DNA from: DATLGB01 sp037724045
GTDB lineage: Bacteria > Actinomycetota > Thermoleophilia > Solirubrobacterales > Solirubrobacteraceae
Length of the DNA stretch: 64,000 nt
Direction: 5' to 3'
NCBI GenBank assembly: GCA_037724045.1
Contig: JBBJOW010000003.1
Location: forward strand, 1-64,000
Part shown: positions 50,841 to 59,618 of the stretch, piece after piece
How the letters are laid out: every line of letters starts with the position of its first letter
How positions within the stretch are numbered: position 1 is the first letter of the stretch
Notes under the pieces: generated by a model
The model's input: the letters and a program-made list of their open reading frames with translations, nothing else
What the model was told of the DNA's origin: nothing
Databases searched by the model: none
Program-made: the position numbers and the translations under genes

Positions 50841-51193
50841 GGATCCTCTTCACCTGTGTCGGCAGGCCGGTGTTCGACGAGGCGTTCGGGCGAGATCCGG
50901 GATCGCGAGCTTACAGCTGGTACCCGTGCGACGCCTGGACGGCGGCCGTCGGGACGATCATCGAGGCCCAGAACCGGGACATGGATGCGTGCGCTCTGGT
51001 GATTCACCAGTTCCGGCCCGCCGCGCCGATCCCCGATGACAAGCGTGATTGGCTGGCGGTGCTGGCGGCCAACCAGGCGCAAGTCGAGGAGTTCGCTGCG
51101 GCCGTGCACGCCGCCGGTTCGGTGTCGTTCGAGACCGGGTTCGTCAGACCCGGCACGCGACTGCACGTCGTCACGGTCGACACCACCTTCTGA
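50825..51193 (+). CDS. Hypothetical protein, possibly 5'-truncated
   Basis: 122 residues from a GTG at 50825, ILFTCVGRPVFDEAFGRDPG, SRAYSWYPCDAWTAAVGTII and MDACALVIHQFRPAAPIPDD. Soluble alpha/beta composition. Homologous-looking sequence begins almost at the first codon, and the 5' end overlaps the start of the broken minus-strand gene. It may have lost N-terminal residues at a junction near 50830. Function unknown. Confidence 0.55.
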   Translation: MLASDRILFTCVGRPVFDEAFGRDPGSRAYSWYPCDAWTAAVGTIIEAQNRDMDACALVIHQFRPAAPIPDDKRDWLAVLAANQAQVEEFAAAVHAAGSVSFETGFVRPGTRLHVVTVDTTF

Positions 51194-51251
51194 ACCACCG
51201 CTCTCAGAGCCGAGGCCCAGCCGCCGCCGTCAAAGGCCGCCGCCGAGCGCC

Positions 51252-52631
51252 ATGCCGTCCGCCGCGGTTGCCAGAGTCCGCGACATGGACGTGTCCCGCA
51301 ACAGCCCGTGCTCGTGCGGCAGCGGTCGCAAGTTCAAGCGCTGCTGCCTCGACGCCGCCGCGAGCGGGCGAGCCGCGGCGCGGGCAGCCGACGCCGTCGC
51401 CGAGCGCATCCAGCGGTGGTCGCTGACCAAGTTCGAGCCGGAGCTCCGGGCCGCGCTGGAGGAGTTCGCCGGCCCGGGCCGGGCCCTGGACGAGGACGAG
51501 ATCGACCTGTTTGCGACGTGGTTTCACAGCGATCGCGAGCTGGCGTCGGGGGGCACCCCGGCGGAGCGCTATGCCTCGCGCCCGGAGCTTTCCGGCGCCG
51601 AACGCGGCGCGGCTGCGCGCATCGCCGCCGCCCGGCTCGCGCTCCTGCGCGTGATCGCGTGCGAGCCGGGGCGGTCGATGCTGCTCGAGGATGTCCAGGA
51701 CGGCCGGCGCATCGCGGTCCGCAGTACGACGGTGTCGCGCGACGCCGTTCGCTGGGACCTCCTGCTCGGGCGGCCCCTGGAGGGCGACCCGGCCATCCTG
51801 TGGGGCGCGACGCGCATCATCGAGGCCAGCGAGGAGCCGGAGCTGCTGGCTGAGCTCGAGCGCCGCGGCGGCGGCCACCCGTCGCGTCTGAGCGGGGCTG
51901 ACGCCCTCGGGCTGATCCGCTTCCTGCCGGTGGCCGTGGAGCCGAGCTTGTTCACGCTGGCGGGCGACCCAGTCGTAGAGGGGACGGGGACCTGGACGGT
52001 CGGCGACGTCCACGGAGCCTGCCGCCGGCTGCGGGCGCTTGGCGGTCTGCGGCGAGGCGAGCCGCTAGCGATCGACATCACCGTCCGGCGCGAGACGCTG
52101 GTCGCCGACCGACCCGCGCTCCCGCGCGGGGCCGTCGTGATCGAGTGCGGGTCCGTCGATGGGGACGACGCCGACGTCATCCGGATCGCCGGGCTCTGGC
52201 TCGAGCGAGATCAACTGCGGGTGGAGGCGATGTCTGAGGCGTGGCTGGACGCCGCCATCGCGATCGTCGAGGAGGACTTCGGTGACATCGCCGCGTTCGC
52301 CCGGCGAGAGGTCGTTCCGATCGAGCAGCGGCTCGAACGGCACCGTTCAGCATCCGCGCCGGATCAAGCCGCCCCGCCGTCGGCATCGGAACGGCGGCTG
52401 ATCGGCCGGTACATGACCGCCCGGATGCGCACTTGGGTCGACGAACCGCTGCCGCAACTGGACGGGTGCACGCCGCGGCAGGGCGCCGCGGGGCCCCAGC
52501 GCGCGGAGGTCGTGCGCCTCGTGCGCAACATCGAGAACGGCGCCGAGCGTGCCCGCCGCCGGGGCGAGCCGTTCGCCGACGTCGCGTGGCTGTGGGACGA
52601 ACTGGGCCTCGCGGAGGCCAGCGCGGCCTGA
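51252..52631 (+). CDS. SEC-C zinc-motif protein with antitoxin-like C-terminus
   Basis: 459 residues. The SEC-C metal motif (NSPCSCGSGRKFKRCC) is at 17-32, unusual at the N-terminus since SecA carries it at the C-terminus. A long alpha/beta central region follows. The last 80 residues (MRTWVDEPLPQLDGCTPRQG AAGP, RAEVVRLVRNIENGAERARR) resemble the toxin-binding domain of Xre/MbcA-type antitoxins. Possible nucleic-acid- or ribosome-associated stress protein. The ATG at 51285 is an alternative start. Confidence 0.7.
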   Translation: MPSAAVARVRDMDVSRNSPCSCGSGRKFKRCCLDAAASGRAAARAADAVAERIQRWSLTKFEPELRAALEEFAGPGRALDEDEIDLFATWFHSDRELASGGTPAERYASRPELSGAERGAAARIAAARLALLRVIACEPGRSMLLEDVQDGRRIAVRSTTVSRDAVRWDLLLGRPLEGDPAILWGATRIIEASEEPELLAELERRGGGHPSRLSGADALGLIRFLPVAVEPSLFTLAGDPVVEGTGTWTVGDVHGACRRLRALGGLRRGEPLAIDITVRRETLVADRPALPRGAVVIECGSVDGDDADVIRIAGLWLERDQLRVEAMSEAWLDAAIAIVEEDFGDIAAFARREVVPIEQRLERHRSASAPDQAAPPSASERRLIGRYMTARMRTWVDEPLPQLDGCTPRQGAAGPQRAEVVRLVRNIENGAERARRRGEPFADVAWLWDELGLAEASAA

Positions 52632-52965
52632 CTCAACGGCCCGCAGACGAGCGTCCCCGCAGTCGATGGTGACTCGCCGACGAAGGGTCGGCTGGTCGCC
52701 GAACGGGATCGCCTCGGAACCGGTCGCCGGTGAACTGTGTCGTCGACCAGGTTCGATCCAGTACTCGTGATCGTGCAGTCGGTGCTGGCCGGCTCCCATC
52801 CGGTGGGACGCGAGGTGCGCGACCCGACGGCTTCAGTCGAGTGCCCTGACCGCCTGACAGGGACGACCTCGTCCGACTCCTCCCCCGGCGGACGGTTTCT
52901 CGTGCACGCCGAGGGTTTGGGCCACCTCTCGGTCGCGAGCTGGAAGCTGGACGTACACTGACGGC
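52632..52965. other. Intergenic stretch in the small island
   Basis: No frame on either strand has convincing composition. A TACACT box at 52953 could serve as a -10 element for the small gene at 52966. Nothing else recognised. Confidence 0.4.
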
Positions 52966-53202
52966 GTGGCTTCGACCGGGATCACCGACGCCGAACTGGA
53001 GCAGCTCGCAAAGGAGTTCGCCGAGCTCCGCGACGAAGCAATGGCGCGGGTCAACTACAGCCCGAATGAGCTGCATGAGTTGGCCGAGCGGCATCGGCGG
53101 CTGGCTAAGCTAAGCGACAGCGAGGGACAGCGCCGCGCGTTGATCGTCGCCGCCGAGCGCTACGAGCTCGAGGCTCAAAATCGCGCAGCGGTTCGGCCCT
53201 AG
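52966..53202 (+). CDS. Small helical hypothetical protein
   Basis: 78 residues from a GTG, almost entirely helical and charged (LEQLAKEFAELRDEAMARVN, NELHELAERHRRLAKLSDSE). No family recognised. The 3' end overlaps the convergent minus-strand gene by 4 bp. Possibly one half of a small pair with that gene. Confidence 0.5.
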   Translation: MASTGITDAELEQLAKEFAELRDEAMARVNYSPNELHELAERHRRLAKLSDSEGQRRALIVAAERYELEAQNRAAVRP

Positions 53203-53408
53203 CCGCCGTCCAGCATCGCCTTCAGCTCTCGTGCGATTCGCTGCTGGCGGCGAAGCAGGTCTGTAAGAGCTGATTCGGCGTCCTGCACTGCTTGCTCGAG
53301 GGCGGCGACACCATCCGCGGATGCGAAAGTCCGGAGCCGCCGCTCGATCAATGCGTCTCGTGCCAGCGCGCGTGCCGGCACCGCGACTGCAGGTGCATCG
53401 GTGAACAC
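53199..53408 (-). CDS. Small helical hypothetical protein, start uncertain
   Basis: 69 residues from the GTG at 53408, ending EQAVQDAESALTDLLRRQQR IARELKAML, a likely coiled coil. The same frame extends upstream to about 53570 with plausible protein sequence (DLDPLGRIEAITEVIGDAHI, ALELDAPPAEIKPLLDESTS) but has no ATG, GTG or TTG there. A CTG start or a lost start codon is possible. Unknown function. Confidence 0.45.
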   Translation of the reverse strand: MFTDAPAVAVPARALARDALIERRLRTFASADGVAALEQAVQDAESALTDLLRRQQRIARELKAMLDGG

Positions 53409-53736
53409 GATCGACGTGGATTCGTCGAGCAGCGGCTTGATCTCCGCGGGCGGCGCGTCGAGTTCCAGGGCAGCCCGATAGAGGTTGTAGATCGCGATAT
53501 GGGCGTCGCCGATGACCTCGGTGATGGCTTCGATGCGACCAAGAGGATCGAGGTCATTCGCCAGGGCTGAACCTCACGTGCCAGCGAATGGATCGTGACT
53601 GGGCGAACGCGCCAGTGACGACCTGAAGGTCGCGACGAAGGGAGCAGCGCCTCACCAAACGATCGTAACCCGCCACACGACGACAGGGCACCATTCGGCG
53701 CTGGCGAGGAAATCGACGGCTCCGCGGAACCGTCCC

Positions 53737-53765
53737 GAGAAAACCAAAACCCCGCAGATGCAGGG
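53737..53765 (-). terminator. Rho-independent terminator of the tRNA-Val gene
   Basis: Read on the minus strand: CCCTGC, loop ATCT, GCGGGG, then TTTTGGTTTTC. It follows the tRNA 3' end by about 11 bp. Confidence 0.75.
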
Positions 53766-53776
53766 CCTTCAGGTGA

Positions 53777-53848
53777 TGGGCACGGCTGGTTTCGAACCAG
53801 CGACCTCTCGCGTGTGAAGCGAGCGCTCTCCCACTGAGCTACGCGCCC
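53777..53848 (-). tRNA. tRNA-Val(CAC), intact
   Basis: 72 bases without encoded CCA. Acceptor GGGCGCG pairs with CGTGCCC (one G-T pair). The D-arm is GCTC/GAGC; the anticodon stem CTCGC/GCGAG holds loop TTCACAC with anticodon CAC; the T-arm GCTGG/CCAGC holds TTCGAAA. Its 3' end faces leftward and is duplicated at 30229 and 48145, marking it as an integration site. Confidence 0.95.
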
Positions 53849-53912
53849 TGCGGAGCGGCATTCTAGGACGGGTCGGGTTCGCGCTCGGCCGCGGCTGGGC
53901 AGGCGTAGGGGC

Positions 53913-54926
53913 ATGAGCGATGCGCATCAGACCGGCAAGCCCCTCGTCGTCGCCGTGACTGGCCCGACGGGCACGTTCGGCTCCGGCCTCGTCCCGCTGC
54001 TGGAGTCAGACGAGCGGATCGCCAGCGTGGTCGGCATCGCGCGGCGCCCGTTCGACCCCGCCTCGCGCGGGTGGTCGAAGATGACCTACCGCCAGGGCGA
54101 CGTACGCGACCCTGACGCGCTCGAGCAGGCGTTCGCCGGCGCCGATGTGGTCGTCCACCTCGCGTTCATGATCACCGGCAACGCCCCGCGGGACACGATC
54201 CGCGAGATCAACGTGGAGGGGACGCTGAACACCTTCCGGGCGGCGGCCGCGGCGGGCGCGAAGCGCTTCGTCTACGCCTCCTCGGTCGCGGCCTATGGCT
54301 TCCACGCCGACAACCCGGTCCCCATGGACGAGGAGTGGCCGACGCGCCCCGCCGCGAAGCTCTTCTACGCGCAGGAGAAGGCCGAGATCGAGCAGCTGCT
54401 GCACGAGGAGTCCGCTTCCCATCCCGCGCTCGAGCTCTACCTGCTGCGCCCGCCGATCGTGCTCGGGCCCAACGCCATGGGCGCGAAGCAGATCGTCCCG
54501 GAGCCGCTGGCGGCGGTGATGTCCGCTGTCAGCGGCGTCGTCGGCAAACTCCCGCGGCCGCCGATCCCGGTGCCCGCTCCAGACCTTCCTATGCAGTTCA
54601 TCCACGAGGCGGACGTCGGCAGCGCGTTCCTGCAGTGCATCGTGGCTGCGGGCCCGCCCGGCGCGTACAACATCGCGGCTGACGACGTGATGACGGCCGC
54701 CGCCGTCGCCCGCGCGCTCGGCGTGGCCGCCGTCTCGTTCCCCGGTCGCGTCGTGCAGAAGGCGGCTCGCGCGGCCGCCGCCGTGCCGTTCCTCCCCCCG
54801 GCGGGCGAGTGGGTCGAGGCGCTCGCGCACCCGGCGATCATGGACACGTCCAAGGCGCGGCGCGAGCTCGGCTGGACGCCGCGCCACAGCGCCGCGGACG
54901 CGCTCCGCGCCACGGTCGGCAGCTAG
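53913..54926 (+). CDS. NAD-dependent epimerase/dehydratase (extended SDR)
   Basis: 337 residues. The Rossmann loop is TGPTGTFG; DVVVHLAFMITGNAPRDTIR and INVEGTLNTFRAAAAAGAKR follow. YASSVAAYG and the catalytic-type YAQEKAEIE segment (YxxxK) are present. The C-terminal part AYNIAADDVMTAAAVARALG handles the substrate. Sugar nucleotides or related diols are typical substrates. Convergent and overlapping by 4 bp with the peptidase gene. Confidence 0.85.
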   Translation: MSDAHQTGKPLVVAVTGPTGTFGSGLVPLLESDERIASVVGIARRPFDPASRGWSKMTYRQGDVRDPDALEQAFAGADVVVHLAFMITGNAPRDTIREINVEGTLNTFRAAAAAGAKRFVYASSVAAYGFHADNPVPMDEEWPTRPAAKLFYAQEKAEIEQLLHEESASHPALELYLLRPPIVLGPNAMGAKQIVPEPLAAVMSAVSGVVGKLPRPPIPVPAPDLPMQFIHEADVGSAFLQCIVAAGPPGAYNIAADDVMTAAAVARALGVAAVSFPGRVVQKAARAAAAVPFLPPAGEWVEALAHPAIMDTSKARRELGWTPRHSAADALRATVGS

Positions 54927-55834
54927 CTGCGGATGGCGTCGCGGATCGCGGCGGAGGTCGCCTCGGCGGCCATCACGGAGACGGTGAGCAGGTCGGCCTC
55001 GACGGCGCCTCCCGCGAGGACGAAGGTCATGTCGCCGTCGAAGGCGGTCGAGGAAGGGGAGACCGCGCGCGTCAGACCGGCGGTGGCGGCGCGCGCTACG
55101 GAGAACGCCTCGAGCTTGGAGAGGCGGGCGTCGGTGCACACGCAGGCGAGCGTGGTGTTGGCACGGTCGGGGCCGATGGGCGGCGTCACGCCCGCGGCGA
55201 TCAGGTCGACCGAGCGCACGAACTCGCCGTCGCGGCGCGCGCCGGCGAGCACCGAGCCGTCGGTGTCCAGGACGTCGCCGATCGCGTTGACGACCGCCAC
55301 GGCGACCACGGTCGCGTCGCCGGCTCGCAGCGACGCCGCGCCGACGCCGCCGCGCGACCAGGCGTCCGGCCCGAGCAGCTTGCCGACCGTGGCGCCGGTT
55401 CCCGCACCGACTGCGCCCCGCGCCACGACGTCCGAGGCCGCCTCGCACGCTGCGCGTCCGCAAGCGGCGTCGGGACGAGCCGACGCCGAGCCGGCCATGA
55501 GGTCGTACACCACCGCGGCCGAGACGAGCGGCACGCGCCCCGCTGGCGTCGGATGACCGCGGTCAGCGTCCGACAACCACGCCGCGACCCCGTCCGCCGC
55601 CGCCAGCCCGAAGGCGCTCCCACCGGTCAGCAGCACCGCCTGCGGCCCCGCCGTCCCCGTCCAGGGCGACAGCAGGTCGGACTCACGCGTGCCCGGCCCA
55701 CCGCCGCGCACCTCGCCCGAGCCGACCGCTCCCGGCGGCGCGAGCAGCACCGTGCACCCGGTCATTCCGACCGGGTCCGTCCAGTGCCCGCACGTGAAGC
55801 CGTCGGGAAGCGAGACCGTGGTCATGGCCCGCAT
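54923..55834 (-). CDS. P1-family (DmpA/S58) aminopeptidase
   Basis: 303 residues. CGHWTDPVGMTGCTVLLAPP, TRESDLLSPW, LLTGGSAFGLAAADGVAAWL and GAVGAGTGATVGKLLG are the conserved blocks. PDRANTTLACVCTDA contains the presumed self-processing Thr nucleophile. Family members cleave N-terminal D- or beta-amino acids or act as ornithine-acetyltransferase-fold peptidases. The ATG may be 55834 or 55825. Cytosolic. Confidence 0.85.
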   Translation of the reverse strand: MRAMTTVSLPDGFTCGHWTDPVGMTGCTVLLAPPGAVGSGEVRGGGPGTRESDLLSPWTGTAGPQAVLLTGGSAFGLAAADGVAAWLSDADRGHPTPAGRVPLVSAAVVYDLMAGSASARPDAACGRAACEAASDVVARGAVGAGTGATVGKLLGPDAWSRGGVGAASLRAGDATVVAVAVVNAIGDVLDTDGSVLAGARRDGEFVRSVDLIAAGVTPPIGPDRANTTLACVCTDARLSKLEAFSVARAATAGLTRAVSPSSTAFDGDMTFVLAGGAVEADLLTVSVMAAEATSAAIRDAIRS

Positions 55835-55967
55835 CCTCTAGCATCACCGACGGACCGTGCTAGGCGGGGACGTAGCGGAGCCCTGAACCCGCAATCCGCT
55901 CTAGCGGGGCCGAATTCCCTCTCGAGGGACTCGGGCCCTCCGGGTCAGCGCGCCGCATACGGTGTCG

Positions 55968-56067
55968 AAGGCCGGGTCCCGTGCGGTGTCGACCCGTGAA
56001 CCAGGTCAGGTCCGGAAGGAAGCAGCCTTAAGCGGTCATCGGCAGGCGCATCGGGGTAGCCCGACTG
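55968..56067 (+). ncRNA. ffs: Signal recognition particle RNA (small bacterial type)
   Basis: The universally conserved apical segment GTCAGGTCCGGAAGGAAGCAGC (split as GGTCAGGTCCGG, AAGGAAGCAGCC) is at 56005-56027. The flanks CCGGGTCCCGTG and GGGTAGCCCGAC can pair into the long hairpin. Position directly upstream of dnaX matches the order seen in many actinobacteria. Ends are approximate. Confidence 0.9.
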
Positions 56068-56153
56068 GAGCCGAAGTGCGGTGTTAGCGCCGGAGAACCC
56101 ATCTCGAAGGAGGGTGCACGGTCCGTTTTCGCGCGTAGACTCACACCCACCTG

Positions 56154-57818
56154 ATGGCCTCGCTGTACCGCCGCCACCGCCCGCGCACCTTCGCCGACGT
56201 GGTCGGCCAAGAGCACGTGGTCCGCACGCTCTCAAACGCCATCGAGCAGGACAAGGTCCACCACGCGTACCTGTTCGTCGGCTCGCGCGGGACGGGCAAG
56301 ACGAGCATGGCGAAGATCCTCGCCGCGAGCCTGAACTGCGTGCACGGCCCGACGACCACGCCGGACGGCACGTGCGAGTCCTGCCGGGCCATCGCGACGG
56401 CGACCTCCCTGGACGTCATCGAGATGGACGCAGCGTCCAACAACTCGGTCGACGACATCCGCGACCTGCGCGAGCGCGTCGCCTACGCGCCCGTCGCCGG
56501 CAGCCACAAGGTCTACATCCTCGACGAGGCGCACATGCTCTCGACGCAGGCGTGGAACGCGTTTTTGAAGACGCTTGAGGAACCGCCGCCGCACACGATC
56601 TTCGTCCTCGCGACCACGGAGGCGCAGAAGGTGCTGCCGACGGTGGTCGACCGCTGCCACCGCTTCGACTTCAACCGCCCGACGATCGTGCAGATCGCCG
56701 AGGTGCTCAAGCGCGTCGCCGCCCTGGAAGGCATCTCGGCGCCTGACGAGGCACTCGCGCTGATGGCCCGCAGCGCGACCGGCTCCTTCCGCGACGCGCT
56801 CGGCACCCTCGAGCAGCTCGTCGCCTACTCGGGCATGACCGTGACCCTCGAGGACGTGCTCGCGGTCCTCGGGGCCGCCGACGCCGATCTGCTCTTCGGG
56901 ACCGTCGACGCCGTCGCGAGCGCCAACGCCGCGGACGCGCTGCGGGCAGCCGCCCGCCTCGCCGAATCCGGCCGCGACGTCAGCCGCTTCTTCGCCGACC
57001 TGGAAGCGCATCTGCGCGGCCTGATGATCGTGCAGACACTCGGCGGCGAGGTGCCGCCGGAGCTGAGGATGACCACGGAGGCAGACGCGCGGCTGCAGGA
57101 CCAGGCCCGCCGGACGCCTCCCGCCACGGTCACCCACCTGCTCGACCTGCTCGCGGGCGGCCTGCGCGCGATGAAGGACGGCGCCGACGCACGCACCCAG
57201 CTCGAGCTCGCGCTCGTCAAGGCCGCGGATCCGGCTCGCGACGCGAGCCAGAAGGCGCTGCTCTCGCGCTTGGAGCGCCTCGAGCGCGGCATCGCGCCGG
57301 CGACCGCGCCGCCCACCGCTGTCCGTGCGCCCGAGCAGCCCGCGACGGCGGCCGGCCAGATCCTCGCCAAGCCGGCGCCCGTCACCGTGGTCCCCGCACC
57401 GGTGGAGATGCCGCCCGCGGTCACCGAGCCCGTCGTCGCCGTCGCCGTCGCTGTCGCCCCGGTCGAGGAGCTGCGCGAGCTCTGGCCTGCAGTGCTCAAG
57501 CAGCTCGAGGGCGGCCTCGGCGACATGCTCGGCGGGACGGTCCCGCTCGCTGTCGACGAGGAGAAGCTCACCGTCGCGTTCTCGTCGGGCGCGATGGTGC
57601 TGTTCAAGCATGCTGACAAGCCCGCCAACCGGGAGGCGGTCGCGGCCGCCGTCCGCGAGGTCACCGGCCGTGCCCTGCGCATCAAGTACGAGCTGCGCTC
57701 CGACGAGGAGCTCGAGCTGGACGACGACCTCGCAGACGAGGCCGGGATGTCCGACCACGAGCTCGTCGACCGGATGATGCAGGAGTTCGACGCCATCGAG
57801 GAGGACCCGAACCCATGA
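56154..57818 (+). CDS. dnaX: DNA polymerase III subunits gamma/tau
   Basis: 554 residues; clamp-loader ATPase. N-terminus ASLYRRHRPRTFADVVGQEH, Walker A GSRGTGKTS at 43-51, the Cys-rich zinc module (SLNCVHGPTTTPDGTCESC), DEAH-type Walker B (YILDEAHMLS), sensor LATTEAQKVLPTVVDRC. The C-terminal Ala/Pro-rich linker and tau-like tail follow. No clear slippery A-run for a gamma frameshift. Overlaps ybaB by 4 bp. Confidence 0.95.
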   Translation: MASLYRRHRPRTFADVVGQEHVVRTLSNAIEQDKVHHAYLFVGSRGTGKTSMAKILAASLNCVHGPTTTPDGTCESCRAIATATSLDVIEMDAASNNSVDDIRDLRERVAYAPVAGSHKVYILDEAHMLSTQAWNAFLKTLEEPPPHTIFVLATTEAQKVLPTVVDRCHRFDFNRPTIVQIAEVLKRVAALEGISAPDEALALMARSATGSFRDALGTLEQLVAYSGMTVTLEDVLAVLGAADADLLFGTVDAVASANAADALRAAARLAESGRDVSRFFADLEAHLRGLMIVQTLGGEVPPELRMTTEADARLQDQARRTPPATVTHLLDLLAGGLRAMKDGADARTQLELALVKAADPARDASQKALLSRLERLERGIAPATAPPTAVRAPEQPATAAGQILAKPAPVTVVPAPVEMPPAVTEPVVAVAVAVAPVEELRELWPAVLKQLEGGLGDMLGGTVPLAVDEEKLTVAFSSGAMVLFKHADKPANREAVAAAVREVTGRALRIKYELRSDEELELDDDLADEAGMSDHELVDRMMQEFDAIEEDPNP

Positions 57819-58249
57819 ACGTCCCGCCCAACCTCCAGAACATGCTCGCCCAGGCGCAGAAGCTTCAGGAGGACATGGCCGCCGCCCAGGAGAAGCTCGC
57901 CGAGGAGAAGGTCGAGGCCTCGTCCGGCGGCGGCATGGTCAAGGTCGTCGCCACCGGCGAGGGGCGCATCGAGACGCTCACCATCGACCCCGACGCGGTC
58001 GATCCCGAGGACGTCGAGATGCTGTCGGACATGGTGCTCGCCGCCGTCAACGAGGCGCTGCGCCAGGCCGACGAGCTGCGCGAGAAGGCGATGGGGGACA
58101 CCGCCGGCTTCGACCCGATGGAGGCGCTGTCGGGGCTCGGCCTCGGCGGCGGACCGGGTGGCGCGGGTGCGCTTCCGGGCGGCATGCCCCCCGGGGCCGG
58201 TGGGGGCAACCGCGCCGCCCGCCGCGCGGGCGCCAAGAAGAAGAAGTAG
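57815..58249 (+). CDS. YbaB/EbfC nucleoid-associated protein
   Basis: 144 residues. MLAQAQKLQEDMAAAQEKLA is the N-terminal helix, then GGGMVKVVATGEGRIETLTI and DPEDVEMLSDMVLAAVNEAL complete the tweezer-shaped dimer fold. A Gly-rich tail (GLGLGGGPGGAGALPGGMPP) and a final Lys cluster are longer than usual. Binds DNA non-specifically; standard position between dnaX and recR. Confidence 0.92.
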   Translation: MNVPPNLQNMLAQAQKLQEDMAAAQEKLAEEKVEASSGGGMVKVVATGEGRIETLTIDPDAVDPEDVEMLSDMVLAAVNEALRQADELREKAMGDTAGFDPMEALSGLGLGGGPGGAGALPGGMPPGAGGGNRAARRAGAKKKK

Positions 58250-58858
58250 GTGTACCCACCGTCGATCCAGCGGCTGGTCACAGAGCTGTCCAAGCTGCCG
58301 GGCATCGGCGGGCGCACCGCGCAGCGGCTCGCGTTCCACCTGCTGCGGGCCAACCCGGAGGACGCGCTCGGTCTCTCCGACGCGATCCGCGAGGTCAAGG
58401 AGCGCATCGGCCTCTGCGAGACGTGCTTCAACCTCGCCGAGGGTCCGCAGTGCACGATCTGCGCGGACGCCCGCCGCGATCTGCACCTGATCTGCGTAGT
58501 CGAGGAGCCGGGCGACGTGATCCCGATCGAGCGCACGAGCGAGTATCGCGGCCGCTACCACGTCCTCGGCGGCGCGCTGTCCCCGATCGACGGCGTCGAG
58601 CCCGAGGACCTGAAGATCGCCGAGCTGATTCGCCGCGTTACCCACGCGGCCGAGGAGCCGATCACCGAGGTCGTCCTCGCCACCAACCCCACCACCACCG
58701 GTGAGGCGACCGCGCTCTACATCGCCGACGTGCTGCGCGTCCAGGCGCCCGAGACGACGGTGACCCGGCTCGCGTCCGGCCTGCCCGTCGGATCCGACCT
58801 CGAGTACGCCGACGAGGTCACCCTCGGCAAGGCGCTCGCCGGCCGCCGCACGCTCTGA
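58250..58858 (+). CDS. recR: Recombination mediator RecR
   Basis: 202 residues from a GTG adjoining the ybaB stop. HhH LSKLPGIGGRTAQRLAFHLL, zinc module CETCFNLAEGPQCTIC, then the Toprim domain ICVVEEPGDVIPIERTSEYR and EVVLATNPTTTGEATALYIA with TRLASGLPVGSDLEYADEVT. Acts with RecO and RecF in gap repair. Complete. Confidence 0.95.
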   Translation: MYPPSIQRLVTELSKLPGIGGRTAQRLAFHLLRANPEDALGLSDAIREVKERIGLCETCFNLAEGPQCTICADARRDLHLICVVEEPGDVIPIERTSEYRGRYHVLGGALSPIDGVEPEDLKIAELIRRVTHAAEEPITEVVLATNPTTTGEATALYIADVLRVQAPETTVTRLASGLPVGSDLEYADEVTLGKALAGRRTL

Positions 58859-59003
58859 CGCGCCCGTCGATCACCGCCTGACGCCACCCGTCGAGCGCTC
58901 GCGTACTGGCCGTACGCCACGCGCTGCCGCGCGAACGTCAGCCGGCGCCGACGAACGCCTCAGAGCGCGCGGGACGTGCCGTACGGCGGCCGGTGGTCTG
59001 AGC

Positions 59004-59272
59004 GCGTGGCACGGGCCGCAGGGCGCGCTGATCTCCAACGACGAGGTCGCCGCGCACGTCGAAACGCACCCCGACCGCTTCGCCGCCCTCGCCTCCGTGG
59101 ACATCGCCAAGCGGATGGAGGCCGTGCGCGAGCTGCGCCGACGCGTCACCGAGCAGGGGTTCAAGGGTCTGCGCGTCCTCCCGTGGCTGGGGAGACCCCG
59201 CCGACCGACCGCCGCCTCTACCCGCTCTACGCCGCCTGCGTCGAGCTCGGCGTTCCCTGGCCCACTTTCTGA
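59004..59272 (+). pseudogene. Amidohydrolase fragment with frameshift
   Basis: AWHGPQGALISNDEVAAHVE, THPDRFAALASVDIAKRMEA and VRELRRRVTEQGFKGLRVLP resemble the mid-N-terminal part of amidohydrolase-2 (TIM-barrel decarboxylase-type) proteins. After VLPWLG the match moves to another frame (TDRRLYPLYAACVELGVP) and stops. Both the metal-binding start and the C-terminal half are missing. Confidence 0.6.
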
Positions 59273-59530
59273 GACGCTGGATGCAGGGGTTTTAGCGAGT
59301 CGAGCGGGTCGATGAGGGCGTCCTCGGCCGTCGTGGCTGGCTCCGGTGGCTCGCTCGTGGCCGGGATGTAGTCGCGGCTGCGCGTCGGCGCGGCTAGGTG
59401 CTGCTTCACGTCGGCGGGCACGTCCAGTAGGCCGACCTCGAAGGCGGCCCCATGCCTCCGGGTCCTGGCGGACGGTCTGGGCGGCCCAGCGCGCGAACTC
59501 GGCACGGCTCATGGCGACCGGCTCACCCAT
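59227..59530 (-). pseudogene. Small hypothetical gene with frameshift
   Basis: From the ATG at 59530 the frame reads MGEPVAMSRAEFARWAAQTV RQDPEA. Coherent sequence then continues one frame over: AAFEVGLLDVPADVKQHLAA, DYIPATSEPPEPATTAEDAL, DPLDSLKPLHP. The 3' part is antisense to the amidohydrolase relic. Unknown family; weak support. Confidence 0.35.
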
Positions 59531-59618
59531 GATGAACCTCGGCGTCGGCCACGGTTCGGCCCGGCGACGCGACCCTTCTCCCGGTTGCCGGGAAAGCAGA
59601 CCGGGTACGGACCCGACG

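Noticed and set aside
56232..57758. Long frame antisense to dnaX
   Set aside because: dnaX is unambiguous on the plus strand; the antisense frame has no recognisable motif.
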